From Pseudomonadota bacterium (GTDB taxonomy: Bacteria > Pseudomonadota > Gammaproteobacteria > Acidiferrobacterales > Acidiferrobacteraceae): a stretch of 64,000 bases of DNA. The first letter of the stretch is position 1, and every line of letters begins with the position of its first letter. Shown here one piece after another: positions 34,766 through 42,711 of this stretch. A program made the position numbers and the translations under genes. The notes beneath the pieces are model-generated. The model saw only the letters and a program-made list of their open reading frames with translations, ran no database searches and had not been told where the DNA came from. The stretch covers positions 1 through 64,000 of the forward strand of contig JAJYPD010000008.1 in assembly GCA_021795715.1 (NCBI GenBank), written 5' to 3'.

Positions 34766-35124
34766 TGTCAGACAGTCACGACCATGAAAATCCGGTCCAG
34801 CATCCGGAAGTGCAGCTGGCAAGCCGTGCGGGGTACGTCGCCGGCTTTATCCTGACGCTGGGATTGATGTTCACGTCGCTCGAGCTGGTCACGCACCATG
34901 TGTGGGCGCCGTTCAAGCTGATGGTGGCGACTTCGGCCGCCGCCCTCGTGGCGGTGATCCTGCAGAGCTATCTGCTGTTCCGTCTGGACTTGTCCAAGGC
35001 GCAGCGCTGGAACACCTTTGCGCTGATCATCATGATCCCCCTGTTCGTGCTGATCATCGCGCTGACGTGGTGGATGTTCCAGAGCCTCGGCGCGCGCACG
35101 ATGATTCACGGGATGGGTATGTAA
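34765..35124 (+). CDS. cyoD: Cytochrome bo3 ubiquinol oxidase subunit IV
   Basis: The protein has 119 residues with three membrane helices and a His-rich N-terminus (SDSHDHENP). It is the last gene of the operon here. No cyoE (haem O synthase) follows, in contrast to E. coli cyoABCDE, so that enzyme must be encoded elsewhere. A hairpin ends the operon directly after the stop codon. Confidence 0.93.
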   Translation: MSDSHDHENPVQHPEVQLASRAGYVAGFILTLGLMFTSLELVTHHVWAPFKLMVATSAAALVAVILQSYLLFRLDLSKAQRWNTFALIIMIPLFVLIIALTWWMFQSLGARTMIHGMGM

Positions 35125-35157
35125 GCCGGGGCCGTCCGCTCAGCCCCCGGCCCTTTT
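35125..35157 (+). terminator. Terminator-like hairpins between cyoD and the GNAT gene
   Basis: GCCGGGGC (35125-35132) pairs with GCCCCCGGC (35143-35151), followed by CCTTTT. The same CCCCCGG can also pair with CCGGGGGC at 35163-35170, which would serve the convergent minus-strand gene. The two alternatives overlap, as in a bidirectional terminator. Confidence 0.6.
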
Positions 35158-35179
35158 GCGGACCGGGGGCGCGGTGTGT

Positions 35180-35632
35180 TCAGGGCGCGCCGCGCAGTGT
35201 CTTCGCCAGGCGCAGTCCGTGTCCGCCGATGCCGTAGTAGTGGGGCAGTCCTCCCGCTTCCACAAAGCCGAGGGACGCATACAGCCGCCGTGCCGGCTCA
35301 TTGCCGGCCTTGACCTCCGCGCGGCATTGATCGATGTGGTGGGCGGCAAGCCAGTCGAGACCGGCGAGCACCAGCGCGCGGCCGATGCCCTTCTCGCGAT
35401 GTGCCGGGTCCACCGCCAGGGAGTAGAGGCGTCCCCATCGCGCGCGGCCGTTTGCGCCGATCAGCATGCAGCAGGCGCCCCAGTAATCCCCGTAGACGAA
35501 CCACGCGGCCGTGGCGCTTGCCAGCAGACGCCGGATCTGCCGGCGTTGGAACAGCCCCTCGTGCGGACCAAAACAGCGGCGCTCGAGGGCCATCAGGCCC
35601 TCGAGGTCATCTGCATGGGCGCGCCGGATCAT
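35180..35632 (-). CDS. GNAT family acetyltransferase, RimI-like
   Basis: The protein has 150 residues. The acetyl-CoA binding signature is in VDPAHREKGIGRALV (R/Q-x2-G-x-G/A type), followed by NEPARRLYASLGF. RimI-like GNAT enzymes acetylate protein N-termini or small amines; the substrate here is unknown. Its ATG overlaps the stop of the DUF2156 gene by 4 bp, so both are translated together. The C-terminus has GLPHYYGIGGHGLRL, as in RimI-like proteins. Confidence 0.85.
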   Translation of the reverse strand: MIRRAHADDLEGLMALERRCFGPHEGLFQRRQIRRLLASATAAWFVYGDYWGACCMLIGANGRARWGRLYSLAVDPAHREKGIGRALVLAGLDWLAAHHIDQCRAEVKAGNEPARRLYASLGFVEAGGLPHYYGIGGHGLRLAKTLRGAP

Positions 35633-36708
35633 TCTGCCGGCACACGCCTGTGCAGGATCACCTTTTCGCCGAACATCGCCGGGCGGTAGCTCATCTTGAC
35701 GCGGCGCAGGTTTTCAAAGCCCAGGTCGTCCCCGACATTGATGTAGGTCGAGTCGGCAAAGACCTTGGTGAACTCCCGGAAGAGATACTGCGCAGCTCCC
35801 TGGATGTGGAAATTGGTTTTTTCTATCAACACATTGGCGACGTCTGCATTGAGGCGCTCGCCAAACGTGAAGCCCTCCAGTACACCATCGATGAACAGGC
35901 ACAGGCCCTGGAGACTCAATTCCTCATAGAGGGCGATGGTCCGGTTGATCGCCTTGCGTTCGAGTTCGAGATTGTAGAGGAAATCCTCAAGCGACCCGTT
36001 GGGCAGCGCCCGAATCCGGTTTTCCGTCCATGTGTTCACCAGGGTGCGGGCCGCATCGCGGTGCCGGTGCGTGAATGGAACGAGCTCGTGATTGGGGTAT
36101 GCGCGCCGGAACTGATTGATCTCGTTGCGCTTGGTTTTGAAGGCATTGCCCTTCAGTTCGATCAGGTCCGAGGTCCGGTAAATATAGTCGGGATTCGTCA
36201 CCTCGACGTGCCATGCCTCACCGTTGATCACGGGCGCCCCGTCGTCCTGCTGATCGAGAACCTTCAGGAAGTCTTTGTAGACGAAGTCGAGCCGCGCCTG
36301 GAAGGGCGAGGGATTGTACTGGTCCATGATGCGGACGCAGATCTTGAGCGCACGCTTTTGCCGGGCCGGTTCCCCGAGGGGCGGCAACAGCATCGTCAGG
36401 CCGTTGCCCGACAGGCCGAAGAGACAGAAACAGCCCTCTATGATCTGGTAAAAGCCGCTCGCCTGGCACAACCAGATGACGTTATTGGCAAAGCTGTAAT
36501 CCGACAGCGCCACGCCGAGCTGGGCGACGGCCTCGTCGAAATAGGGTTTTGCGTCCTTGTCAAAGGGGTAGAGGCGGTATTTGCCCGAGACGAGATAGCG
36601 GACCGGCACGTCGGCGCGGCGCGCGGTCTGGGTGGGGAGTGCATTCGGGGAAACGCCTGCCGGCGTCAGAAAATGCGCATCCATGACCGCATTGACAGCA
36701 TTCAGCAT
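35629..36708 (-). CDS. DUF2156 protein (phosphatidylglycerol lysyltransferase C-terminal-like)
   Basis: The protein has 359 residues and no membrane helices. It resembles the soluble GNAT-like acyltransferase half of MprF-type aminoacyl-phosphatidylglycerol synthases (DUF2156), with DQYNPSPFQARLDFVY, LKGNAFKTKRNEINQFRR and YINVGDDLG. Stand-alone DUF2156 proteins are common and mostly uncharacterised. It starts with ATG at 36708 with GGGGGAAAA upstream, overlapping the end of a 34-residue ORF by 7 bp, and it overlaps the GNAT gene by 4 bp. A peptide- or lipid-modifying unit is possible but not shown. Confidence 0.82.
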   Translation of the reverse strand: MLNAVNAVMDAHFLTPAGVSPNALPTQTARRADVPVRYLVSGKYRLYPFDKDAKPYFDEAVAQLGVALSDYSFANNVIWLCQASGFYQIIEGCFCLFGLSGNGLTMLLPPLGEPARQKRALKICVRIMDQYNPSPFQARLDFVYKDFLKVLDQQDDGAPVINGEAWHVEVTNPDYIYRTSDLIELKGNAFKTKRNEINQFRRAYPNHELVPFTHRHRDAARTLVNTWTENRIRALPNGSLEDFLYNLELERKAINRTIALYEELSLQGLCLFIDGVLEGFTFGERLNADVANVLIEKTNFHIQGAAQYLFREFTKVFADSTYINVGDDLGFENLRRVKMSYRPAMFGEKVILHRRVPAE

Positions 36709-36806
36709 TTTTCCCCCTTCGCCTGCTGCAGGCCAAGAAGGAAGTTCCGTTCGGGAGGTTCGTTGTCGGTCTTGTCGTCGTCCATCTTATGGATATCGGT
36801 ATCCAT
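36702..36806 (-). CDS. 34-residue small ORF coupled to the DUF2156 gene
   Basis: The product starts MDTDIHKMDDDKTDNEPPER and ends in a Cys (KGEKC). It has ATG at 36806, CGGAGAC at a good distance, and a stop lying inside the next gene's start region (7-bp overlap). It is acidic at the N-terminus. It follows the terminator at 36844-36870, so it is the first cistron of its transcript. I know no family for it. It could be a peptide substrate, a translational-coupling leader, or chance. Confidence 0.5.
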   Translation of the reverse strand: MDTDIHKMDDDKTDNEPPERNFLLGLQQAKGEKC

Positions 36807-36843
36807 GGTGTCTCCGTGTATGCGCCCAAGGCGCTTTGTCGGC

Positions 36844-36870
36844 AAAAAAAATGGGGCCTCAAAAGACCCC
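36844..36870 (-). terminator. Rho-independent terminator after the DUF1841 gene
   Basis: On the minus strand GGGGTC-TTTTGA-GGCCCC forms a 6-bp stem (36853-36870, one G-T pair) followed by A and eight T (36844-36851 as A on the plus strand). This is a classical intrinsic terminator for the FIST-DUF1841 transcript. Confidence 0.85.
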
Positions 36871-36987
36871 GCTCATGTCGTCGCTTGGTATCGCTTGTGT
36901 CTCGTGTCGCGTCTGTCGGCACAGTTCATGGGCTTCTATGTACTCCCTCCGGAGGCGCTTTGCAATAACCCGGCACTGTCCTTTAGT

Positions 36988-37416
36988 CTAGCGGTCAACC
37001 GATGGCCGCGCCACGTCGCGAAGGCGCCGGATGTACGCCTCCTCGTCCGGCATCCGGCCTTGGCTTTGGGCCTCCCAGAGGACCTCCGCCAGGCACTCCA
37101 TCATGAGGTGCTGCGCCTTGTGTGCGTCGCCGCTTGTGGCGCGCAACCGGTCGAACACCGCCTTGATGCCGGGCGGCCGGTCGATCCCCAGCTGCTCGTT
37201 TAGGGCGATGTGCAGGCTCATATGCAAAAACGGGTTGGGCTCGAGGTCGGCCCACAGGGTTTCATCTTCCCGCTCCATGAGCGGCTGGTACTCGGGATGC
37301 GCAAGAAGGGCCTCGACCACCAGCCCTTCTGCGCCGGCCAGCGGCTGCTGGCTGCGAAACCGCCGCCAGCCGGAAAAGAACACCTTGCGCAAGCTGCCGC
37401 GGTCGTTCGACCACAT
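36988..37416 (-). CDS. DUF1841 family protein
   Basis: The protein has 142 residues and is cytoplasmic. The family pattern is present: RGSLRKVFFSGWRR, AHPEYQPLM, NPFLHMSLHIALNEQL, DRPPGI and HLMMECLAEVLWEAQ. The conserved His/Glu residues may bind metal, but the function is unknown. Its ATG shares one base with the stop of the FIST gene (TGATG), so the two are coupled. A strong terminator follows. Confidence 0.88.
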   Translation of the reverse strand: MWSNDRGSLRKVFFSGWRRFRSQQPLAGAEGLVVEALLAHPEYQPLMEREDETLWADLEPNPFLHMSLHIALNEQLGIDRPPGIKAVFDRLRATSGDAHKAQHLMMECLAEVLWEAQSQGRMPDEEAYIRRLRDVARPSVDR

Positions 37417-38519
37417 CAGTGCTTACCGGCAAGCCGAAACAGGCCGAGAACCGCCGAGTACTGATAGAGATGATTATTGTCGTCGAGCGGACCGATTTCC
37501 CCGCTTCCGTAGACGCCGATGACGGGTAGCCCGGGGAAGCGGTTTTTCAGAAGTTCAAGGTCCAGGTCCCTTTCTCCATAGAAATGGGGACCGCGGCCCG
37601 CGCACGGGAAGAGCAGCGCGAAATCGGGGGGTGCGTTCAGTTCCTGGGCGCTTCGCTCGATCGTTGCGCGCATGTCGCGCTGGGCGGCGATGGTATCGCG
37701 GATCGCCCAGAAGAGCCGCTCCCCGCGGCTCAAACGCTCCGCGAAGGTGATCGACTGTTCGCTCAGATTGGCGGCGACGATGTGGTTTAGCCGGTAGCGG
37801 CCGTCGCGGATGGCTGTGGTCGGGTCGCCGAAGGTGATACCGCCCATGATCAGGTGCAAAGGGATGCGGTCCATCTCGCGCACGCCGATCGGCAGCGCCT
37901 GTACCAGCACATTCAGCGCCGGATAGTGCCCAAGCTTCAGGACATCATAGTCGTGCACTTCGGCCACTTCGATCGGCGAGGTCAGCGCCCGCACGCCCTG
38001 CGAAGCGCGGATGACGCCCCGCGTGCCGCGCATCGCCACTTCCACCGGTCCGTCTTCGCGCACACGCCCGCCCGACCAGACACGGAACGGTCCGCGGCCG
38101 GTGACGTCACCGGCGAGCGCGCCGATCCGGCGATAGGGTTCATCGAGCCATGATGCGGTCAGATTCGTCGGGCAGGCGAGGCTCAAGACCGGGTCGTCAT
38201 CAAGCGGCATGGGCCGCTCCAGCCACGCGCCGTCACCCAGCACCAGCGCTGCCGCCGCCGGCGTGTCGAGCACCCATTCCTCGTCTGTCAAAAGGCCGCC
38301 GCCGCTGCAGCCGACGATCTGCATGCAGCCGGCCGTCCGCGCCGCGGCCGTCAGTGCCGGCTGCGGATCTGCGGCAAAATGGTGGGTGAGAAACAAGATG
38401 ACGGAGCGGGCGGAGGTGAGCCCGGCACGGGTCAGGGCTTTTTCGACCGCCGCGCCCGCAAGCGCAGGCCGGGGCTTCGGGCCCCGGTCGAGACCGGTGG
38501 CGACTCTGTTGCCGTCCAT
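37416..38519 (-). CDS. FIST domain signal-sensing protein
   Basis: The protein has 367 residues: FIST N domain (about 20-200, GCSGGGLLTDEEW) and FIST C domain (about 215-345, with PDFALLFPCAGRGPHFYGE and PVIGVYGSGEIGP). FIST domains are thought to bind small ligands such as amino acids and are often linked to signalling proteins. This one stands alone beside DUF1841, without a kinase or cyclase. It starts with ATG at 38519. The first 88 bp overlap the 3' end of nth on the same strand. Confidence 0.85.
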   Translation of the reverse strand: MDGNRVATGLDRGPKPRPALAGAAVEKALTRAGLTSARSVILFLTHHFAADPQPALTAAARTAGCMQIVGCSGGGLLTDEEWVLDTPAAAALVLGDGAWLERPMPLDDDPVLSLACPTNLTASWLDEPYRRIGALAGDVTGRGPFRVWSGGRVREDGPVEVAMRGTRGVIRASQGVRALTSPIEVAEVHDYDVLKLGHYPALNVLVQALPIGVREMDRIPLHLIMGGITFGDPTTAIRDGRYRLNHIVAANLSEQSITFAERLSRGERLFWAIRDTIAAQRDMRATIERSAQELNAPPDFALLFPCAGRGPHFYGERDLDLELLKNRFPGLPVIGVYGSGEIGPLDDNNHLYQYSAVLGLFRLAGKH

Positions 38520-39232
38520 AGACCTACTCTATCCTCATACGTACACAAATCAAAGAGAACACATTGCCCGCACAGCGGCCTGCGGGCCTTGCACACGTAG
38601 CGGCCATGAAGGATCAGCCAATGGTGCGCATGGCGCCGGAAGGGCCCCGGTACGAGCCGGCCGAGCCGGTCTTCCACTTCCCGGACCGTGCGCCCCGGCG
38701 CAAGCCCCAGCCGGTTGGCAACACGAAAAATGTGGGTATCGACGGCGATCGTCTCTTCACCAAATGCCGTGTTCAGAACGACGTTGGCCGTCTTGCGTCC
38801 CACGCCCGGCAGCGCCTCCAAAGCCGCGCGATCGTGCGGCACCTCCCCGCCGTGCTGCTCGATCAGCTGCCCGCAGGTCTTCAGGATGTTGGCCGCCTTG
38901 GTGTTGTACAGGCCGATCGACGCGATGTGGCGCTTAAGGCCAACAAGGCCCAGGGCGCGCATATGTTCGGCGTCCGGCGCGGCCGCAAAGAGGGTTTTTG
39001 TGGCCTTGTTGACGCTGCGGTCGGTCGCCTGTGCCGAGAGCATGACCGCAATGAGCAGCTGAAAGGGTGAGCCGTAGACAAGCTCCGTCTGCGGTTCCGG
39101 ATTGGCCGCCTTGAGCCGCGCGAACACTTCGTTGCGTGCCGCAGGCCCAAGACGGATCCGGTCGCGTTTAGACGTGGCGATAGCGGCCCACTTCGGGCGG
39201 CGCCGGCCGCGGCGTCTTGTCCCGCTGCGCAA
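38432..39232 (-). CDS. nth: Endonuclease III with C-terminal extension
   Basis: A DNA glycosylase/AP lyase removing oxidised pyrimidines. Helix-hairpin-helix LPGVGRKTANVVLN contains the catalytic Lys, VDTHIFRV the catalytic Asp, and CKARRPLCGQCVLFDLC the 4Fe-4S cluster (C-x6-C-x2-C-x5-C). The core matches E. coli Nth end to end. The start is uncertain: TTG at 39232 follows AAGGGG but overlaps the preceding gene by 65 bp; a GTG nearer the core is possible. About 30 residues after the cluster (basic, ending RRSKKP) are absent from E. coli Nth and overlap the FIST gene by 88 bp. Confidence 0.93.
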   Translation of the reverse strand: MRSGTRRRGRRRPKWAAIATSKRDRIRLGPAARNEVFARLKAANPEPQTELVYGSPFQLLIAVMLSAQATDRSVNKATKTLFAAAPDAEHMRALGLVGLKRHIASIGLYNTKAANILKTCGQLIEQHGGEVPHDRAALEALPGVGRKTANVVLNTAFGEETIAVDTHIFRVANRLGLAPGRTVREVEDRLGRLVPGPFRRHAHHWLILHGRYVCKARRPLCGQCVLFDLCTYEDRVGLWTATESPPVSTGARSPGLRLRARRSKKP

Positions 39233-39584
39233 GCAGCCCCTTTAGCATGGCCTCGTGATCATGCTCCACCTTGTGCTGCTGCTCGTCGCTCATCTTCGCG
39301 AAAATCACGTTGCTGATGAATGCGCCAAGATCCGCCATCGCGGTGGCCCATTTATAATCGTGCAGGTGAAAGTTGCGTTCGGCGTGCTGGCCATAGGGGA
39401 AGTGCTGAAAATCCACGGCGCGGGCGGCGCGCAGGTCGGCATCCTGGGTGACGAAATTCTTCGCCAGGTCATACCACCACTTGTAATACTGTTCCTGCAA
39501 TTCCAGGCTCAGCTGATTTTTCTCGAAGAAGGCAAAGACGCTGACGCGGCTGGCCTTCCCGTTGAAGGGGTAATGTCCGGACAT
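39168..39584 (-). CDS. Conserved-looking protein of unknown function between an RnfB-like gene and nth
   Basis: The protein has 138 residues with ATG at 39584 after AAGGAG. I do not recognise the family. It has no signal peptide or membrane helix. It is rich in aromatic residues and His: EQYYKWWYDLA, AERNFHLHDYKWA, and EQQHKVEHDHEAML near the C-terminus. These could bind metal. It is expressed between an Fe-S ferredoxin and an Fe-S DNA glycosylase, 32 bp after the former and overlapping the latter. Confidence 0.65.
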   Translation of the reverse strand: MSGHYPFNGKASRVSVFAFFEKNQLSLELQEQYYKWWYDLAKNFVTQDADLRAARAVDFQHFPYGQHAERNFHLHDYKWATAMADLGAFISNVIFAKMSDEQQHKVEHDHEAMLKGLLAQRDKTPRPAPPEVGRYRHV

Positions 39585-39616
39585 GATGTCTCCTTGGCGC
39601 AATGAAGGCGGGTATT

Positions 39617-40243
39617 TTACGGTCGGGAATGCTTTCTTGCCAACTCGGTGGCGCTGTGCGGCCAGCCCCGGCGGCCCTGGACGCGCGCGAGGGCGTCGGC
39701 GATCTCGTGTCGTTTGCGTTCGACCGCGATCCGGCGTGACTCGGGGCGCGTGGCCCGCAGCAGCCGCCGGCGCTTGCGCGTGTAGCGGTAGCGGGCAAGC
39801 CGCGCAGGCACCGGCGGTGTGTCGGGCGCCGGGGTAAAGCAGTCGGCGGGGCAGCTCGCCAGACACAGCCGGCAGCCGGTGCAAGATTGCAACAGCACCC
39901 CATGGAGGAATCCGACGGCCCCCGCAATGGCGTCAACCGGGCACACCGGCAGGCAGCGCCCGCAGCCGATGCACTCGTTGGCGTCGATGGCGACGACCGC
40001 AAGGGCCGGCGGGGTGTCTGCGGGGGGTGTGCCTGCGGCCGCCTCTGGCAGTCCGCACAGCCAGGCGAGCTGCCGTTGTGTCGTGGCGCCTCCGGGTGCG
40101 CACAGGTCGAGCCGGGTTTCGCCCCGCACGATCGCGCGCGCATAGGGCCAGCAGCCGCCATACCCACATTGCTGGCATTGACTTTGCGGGAGCACCGACA
40201 TGATCGACTGGATGCTGGGCGGGCGGCGGTTGGACATGGGCAT
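39617..40243 (-). CDS. RnfB/RsxB-like ferredoxin
   Basis: The protein has 208 residues. An N-terminal 4Fe-4S site (CQQCGYGGC plus a later Cys) is of the RnfB type. It is followed by two ferredoxin clusters in CIGCGRCLPVCP and CTGCRLCLASCP. It lacks the N-terminal membrane helix of full RnfB and is not accompanied by rnfA, C, D, G or E. Stand-alone forms beside nth are common in Beta- and Gammaproteobacteria. It should be a soluble electron carrier. The C-terminal 60 residues are basic. It starts at ATG 40243 or 40237, with no clear ribosome site. Confidence 0.85.
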   Translation of the reverse strand: MPMSNRRPPSIQSIMSVLPQSQCQQCGYGGCWPYARAIVRGETRLDLCAPGGATTQRQLAWLCGLPEAAAGTPPADTPPALAVVAIDANECIGCGRCLPVCPVDAIAGAVGFLHGVLLQSCTGCRLCLASCPADCFTPAPDTPPVPARLARYRYTRKRRRLLRATRPESRRIAVERKRHEIADALARVQGRRGWPHSATELARKHSRP

Positions 40244-40267
40244 GGGTCATTCGGGAATTGGTCTATC

Positions 40268-40480
40268 CTAGGCGCTCAGGTCCCGGGTGGCAACGGGGTT
40301 GCCCGCCCGCTTTGATTGCGCGCGCCGGCGTGCGACAGACAGAGCCCGCAGGCCGCTCCAGGGGCAGTCGATGCCGGGCACAAGCCGCCACGGGGTTGTG
40401 ACCGGGCCGGCCTCAGGTGTTTCGAGGACGGGCTCTGCGGCAACGGCCAGGACAAAGGTGCCGCCTTCGGGTGGGCGCAA
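40268..40480 (-). CDS. Possible small gene of 70 residues between metG and the RnfB-like gene
   Basis: This frame begins at TTG 40480 and has codon use like its neighbours (third positions mainly G or C). It is in frame with metG after the metG stop. Nothing in it is recognisable; a stretch reads TFVLAVAAEPVLETPEAGPV. It fills an otherwise 250-bp gap on the same strand. It could be a real small protein, a decayed gene, or a chance frame. Confidence 0.3.
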   Translation of the reverse strand: MRPPEGGTFVLAVAAEPVLETPEAGPVTTPWRLVPGIDCPWSGLRALSVARRRAQSKRAGNPVATRDLSA

Positions 40481-40495
40481 CCGGGCGAAAGCGGC

Positions 40496-42514
40496 CTACC
40501 GGACCGGCATGCCGGGTTTGGCCCCGGTATCGACCCCCAGGAGAAAAATATCCTGGCCGTCGCCTGCGGCCAGCACCATCCCCTCCGAAACGCCAAATCG
40601 CATCTTGCGCGCCGCCAGATTGGCGACGCAGATGACGTGGCGGCCGATCAGGGTTTGCGGGTCGTACGCACGCCGGATGCCGGCGAACACCGTACGCAGG
40701 CGGCCCTCGCCGAGATCGAGCGAGAGTCGCAGCAGCTTGTCTGCGCCCTCCACCGTCTGCGCATCGACGACGGCCGCCACACGCAGATCGACGCGGCCGA
40801 AATCGGCGGTGTCGATGGTGGCCGCCGGGGCACGAGCCGCCGGGGCCTGGGTCTTGGCAGGCGGCGGTGCGGGTGCGGGTGCCACCCATGCGAGATCCTT
40901 TTCGTCGACCCGCCGCATCAGGTGCTGATAGGGTTCGATCGTGCCGCCAAGAAGGGGGATGCCGGCCGATTCGAAGGAGAGGTCGGTGCCTCCCAGCCAT
41001 GTGCTGACCTGGGCGGCGGCAGCGGGCAGAACCGGCTGCAGATATGTCATCAGCACGCGGAACAGATTCAAAGCCTGCGTGCAGACGGCGCGCAACGCGC
41101 CGTGCTGTGCCGGGTCGCGGCCCATTTCCCAGGGCTTGGCGTCATCGATGTAGCGGTTGGCGCGATCGGCCAGTTCCATGATGAGTTTGATGGCGCGGCT
41201 GTACTCGCGGCGTTCGTAATGGATCCCGATGTCCTCGCCGGCGGCGGCGAATTCCTGAAAAAGGGCGGGGTCTGGCAGTGTCTCTGCCAGCCGGCCGCCG
41301 GCAAAGCGCGTCAGCAGCTGTGCGCTGCGGCTGGCGATATTGATCAGCTTGCCGACGAGATCGGCGTTGATGCGGGCACGGAAGTCATCGAAGTTCAAAT
41401 CGATGTCCTCGATGCGGCCGTTCAGTTTGGCGGCCAGGTAGTAGCGCAGGTATTCCGCGGGCAGATGGGCGAGATAGTCGCGCGCGGTGATGAAGGTGCC
41501 GCGCGACTTCGACATTTTCTTGCCGTTGATGGTGAGGAATCCGTGCGCGTGAATGGCGTGGGGCCGTGCAAGTCCGGCGGCCTCGAGCATGGCCGGCCAG
41601 AACAGGGCATGGAAATACAGGATGTCTTTGCCGATGAAGTGGTGTATTTCGTAGTCGCCCCAGGCCTTGCGGATCTCCTCCAGGGTCAGCGGGCGGCCTT
41701 GGCGCGCGTTGAGCAGCCGCCAGAGGGTGGCCATGTATCCTATGGGCGCGTCGAGCCAGACATAGAAGAACTTGTCCGGCGCGCCGGGAATGGAAAAGCC
41801 GAAGTAGGGCGCATCGCGGCTGATGTCCCAGTCGGTGAGGCCGGCGTCGAGCCACTCGCGCAGCTTGTTGGCCGCTTCGGGTTGCAGGGCATCGGTCTCG
41901 GTGAAGGCCTTGAGCGACGCCGTGAAATCGCCGAGCCGGAAGAAATGATGCTCGGAGGATCGGCTGACGGGCGTTGCGCCGCTCAAGGCCGAGACGGGAT
42001 CCTCGAGGTCCGATGGCGCATAGGTCGCCCCGCACACTTCGCATGAGTCGCCATACTGGTCGGGGCTGTGGCAGCGCGGACAGGTCCCCTTGATGAAGCG
42101 GTCGGGCAAAAACAGATTCTTGACCGGATCAAAGGCCTGCTCCACCGTGCGCCGGGTGATGTGCCCGCCCGCGCGGCTGCGCTCATAGACATCCCGGGCG
42201 AGCTGCTCGTTTTCGGGGCAGTGGGTCGACCCGAAATAATCGAAAGAGATGCCAAAGTCGGCAAAATCCCGCGCATGCTCCTGGCCGACCCGGGTGATGA
42301 GGGCCTCCGGCGTCACGCCTTCCTGTTCCGCCTTGAGCATGATGGGGGTGCCGTGGGTGTCGTCTGCGCACACGTAGGTGCAAAAGCGGCCCCGCAGCCG
42401 CTGGTAGCGGACCCAGATGTCGGTCTGGATGTATTCGACCAGGTGGCCAAGGTGGATCGGCCCATTGGCATAGGGCAAGGCGCTGGTGACGAGAAGTTTT
42501 CGGCTCTGCGGCAT
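40496..42514 (-). CDS. metG: Methionyl-tRNA synthetase
   Basis: The protein has 672 residues. The class I motifs are PIHLGH (HIGH-like) and KKMSKSRGTF (KMSKS). A zinc-binding knuckle has CPRCHSPDQYGDSCEVC, as in the E. coli type. The C-terminal about 110 residues are the EMAPII-like tRNA-binding and dimerisation domain (VDLRVAAVVDAQ to AKPGMPVR). It starts with ATG at 42514. It diverges from apbC, the usual gammaproteobacterial order. Confidence 0.97.
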   Translation of the reverse strand: MPQSRKLLVTSALPYANGPIHLGHLVEYIQTDIWVRYQRLRGRFCTYVCADDTHGTPIMLKAEQEGVTPEALITRVGQEHARDFADFGISFDYFGSTHCPENEQLARDVYERSRAGGHITRRTVEQAFDPVKNLFLPDRFIKGTCPRCHSPDQYGDSCEVCGATYAPSDLEDPVSALSGATPVSRSSEHHFFRLGDFTASLKAFTETDALQPEAANKLREWLDAGLTDWDISRDAPYFGFSIPGAPDKFFYVWLDAPIGYMATLWRLLNARQGRPLTLEEIRKAWGDYEIHHFIGKDILYFHALFWPAMLEAAGLARPHAIHAHGFLTINGKKMSKSRGTFITARDYLAHLPAEYLRYYLAAKLNGRIEDIDLNFDDFRARINADLVGKLINIASRSAQLLTRFAGGRLAETLPDPALFQEFAAAGEDIGIHYERREYSRAIKLIMELADRANRYIDDAKPWEMGRDPAQHGALRAVCTQALNLFRVLMTYLQPVLPAAAAQVSTWLGGTDLSFESAGIPLLGGTIEPYQHLMRRVDEKDLAWVAPAPAPPPAKTQAPAARAPAATIDTADFGRVDLRVAAVVDAQTVEGADKLLRLSLDLGEGRLRTVFAGIRRAYDPQTLIGRHVICVANLAARKMRFGVSEGMVLAAGDGQDIFLLGVDTGAKPGMPVR

Positions 42515-42607
42515 AATTCCCCCTGAGGGGCGAAAAGGTAACAGGTCAGGGCGGCGACGCCTAGATGACGCCGGTGCTCCCTGTCGCGTTTCGGTGCCTC
42601 CCGGCTC

Positions 42608-42613
42608 TATAAT
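42608..42613 (+). promoter_or_regulatory. Consensus -10 box upstream of apbC
   Basis: TATAAT lies in the metG-apbC divergent spacer, 98 bp before the apbC start. The -35 region is poor (TCGCGT to CGCGTT). Confidence 0.4.
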
Positions 42614-42711
42614 GGCAGGTTTGAGGCAGGGTGGGTTTTTGCCATCGGGTTTGGTGGGTCCGGCGCGCGAGCCGGCCCTTGCAGTGTGGCTGGATTTTGA
42701 GGAGAGGGAAC

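Noticed and set aside
31000-35124. Cytochrome c oxidase of the aa3 type
   Set aside because: Subunit II lacks the CuA ligands, and subunit I has the quinol-site residues of CyoB, so this is a bo3 quinol oxidase.
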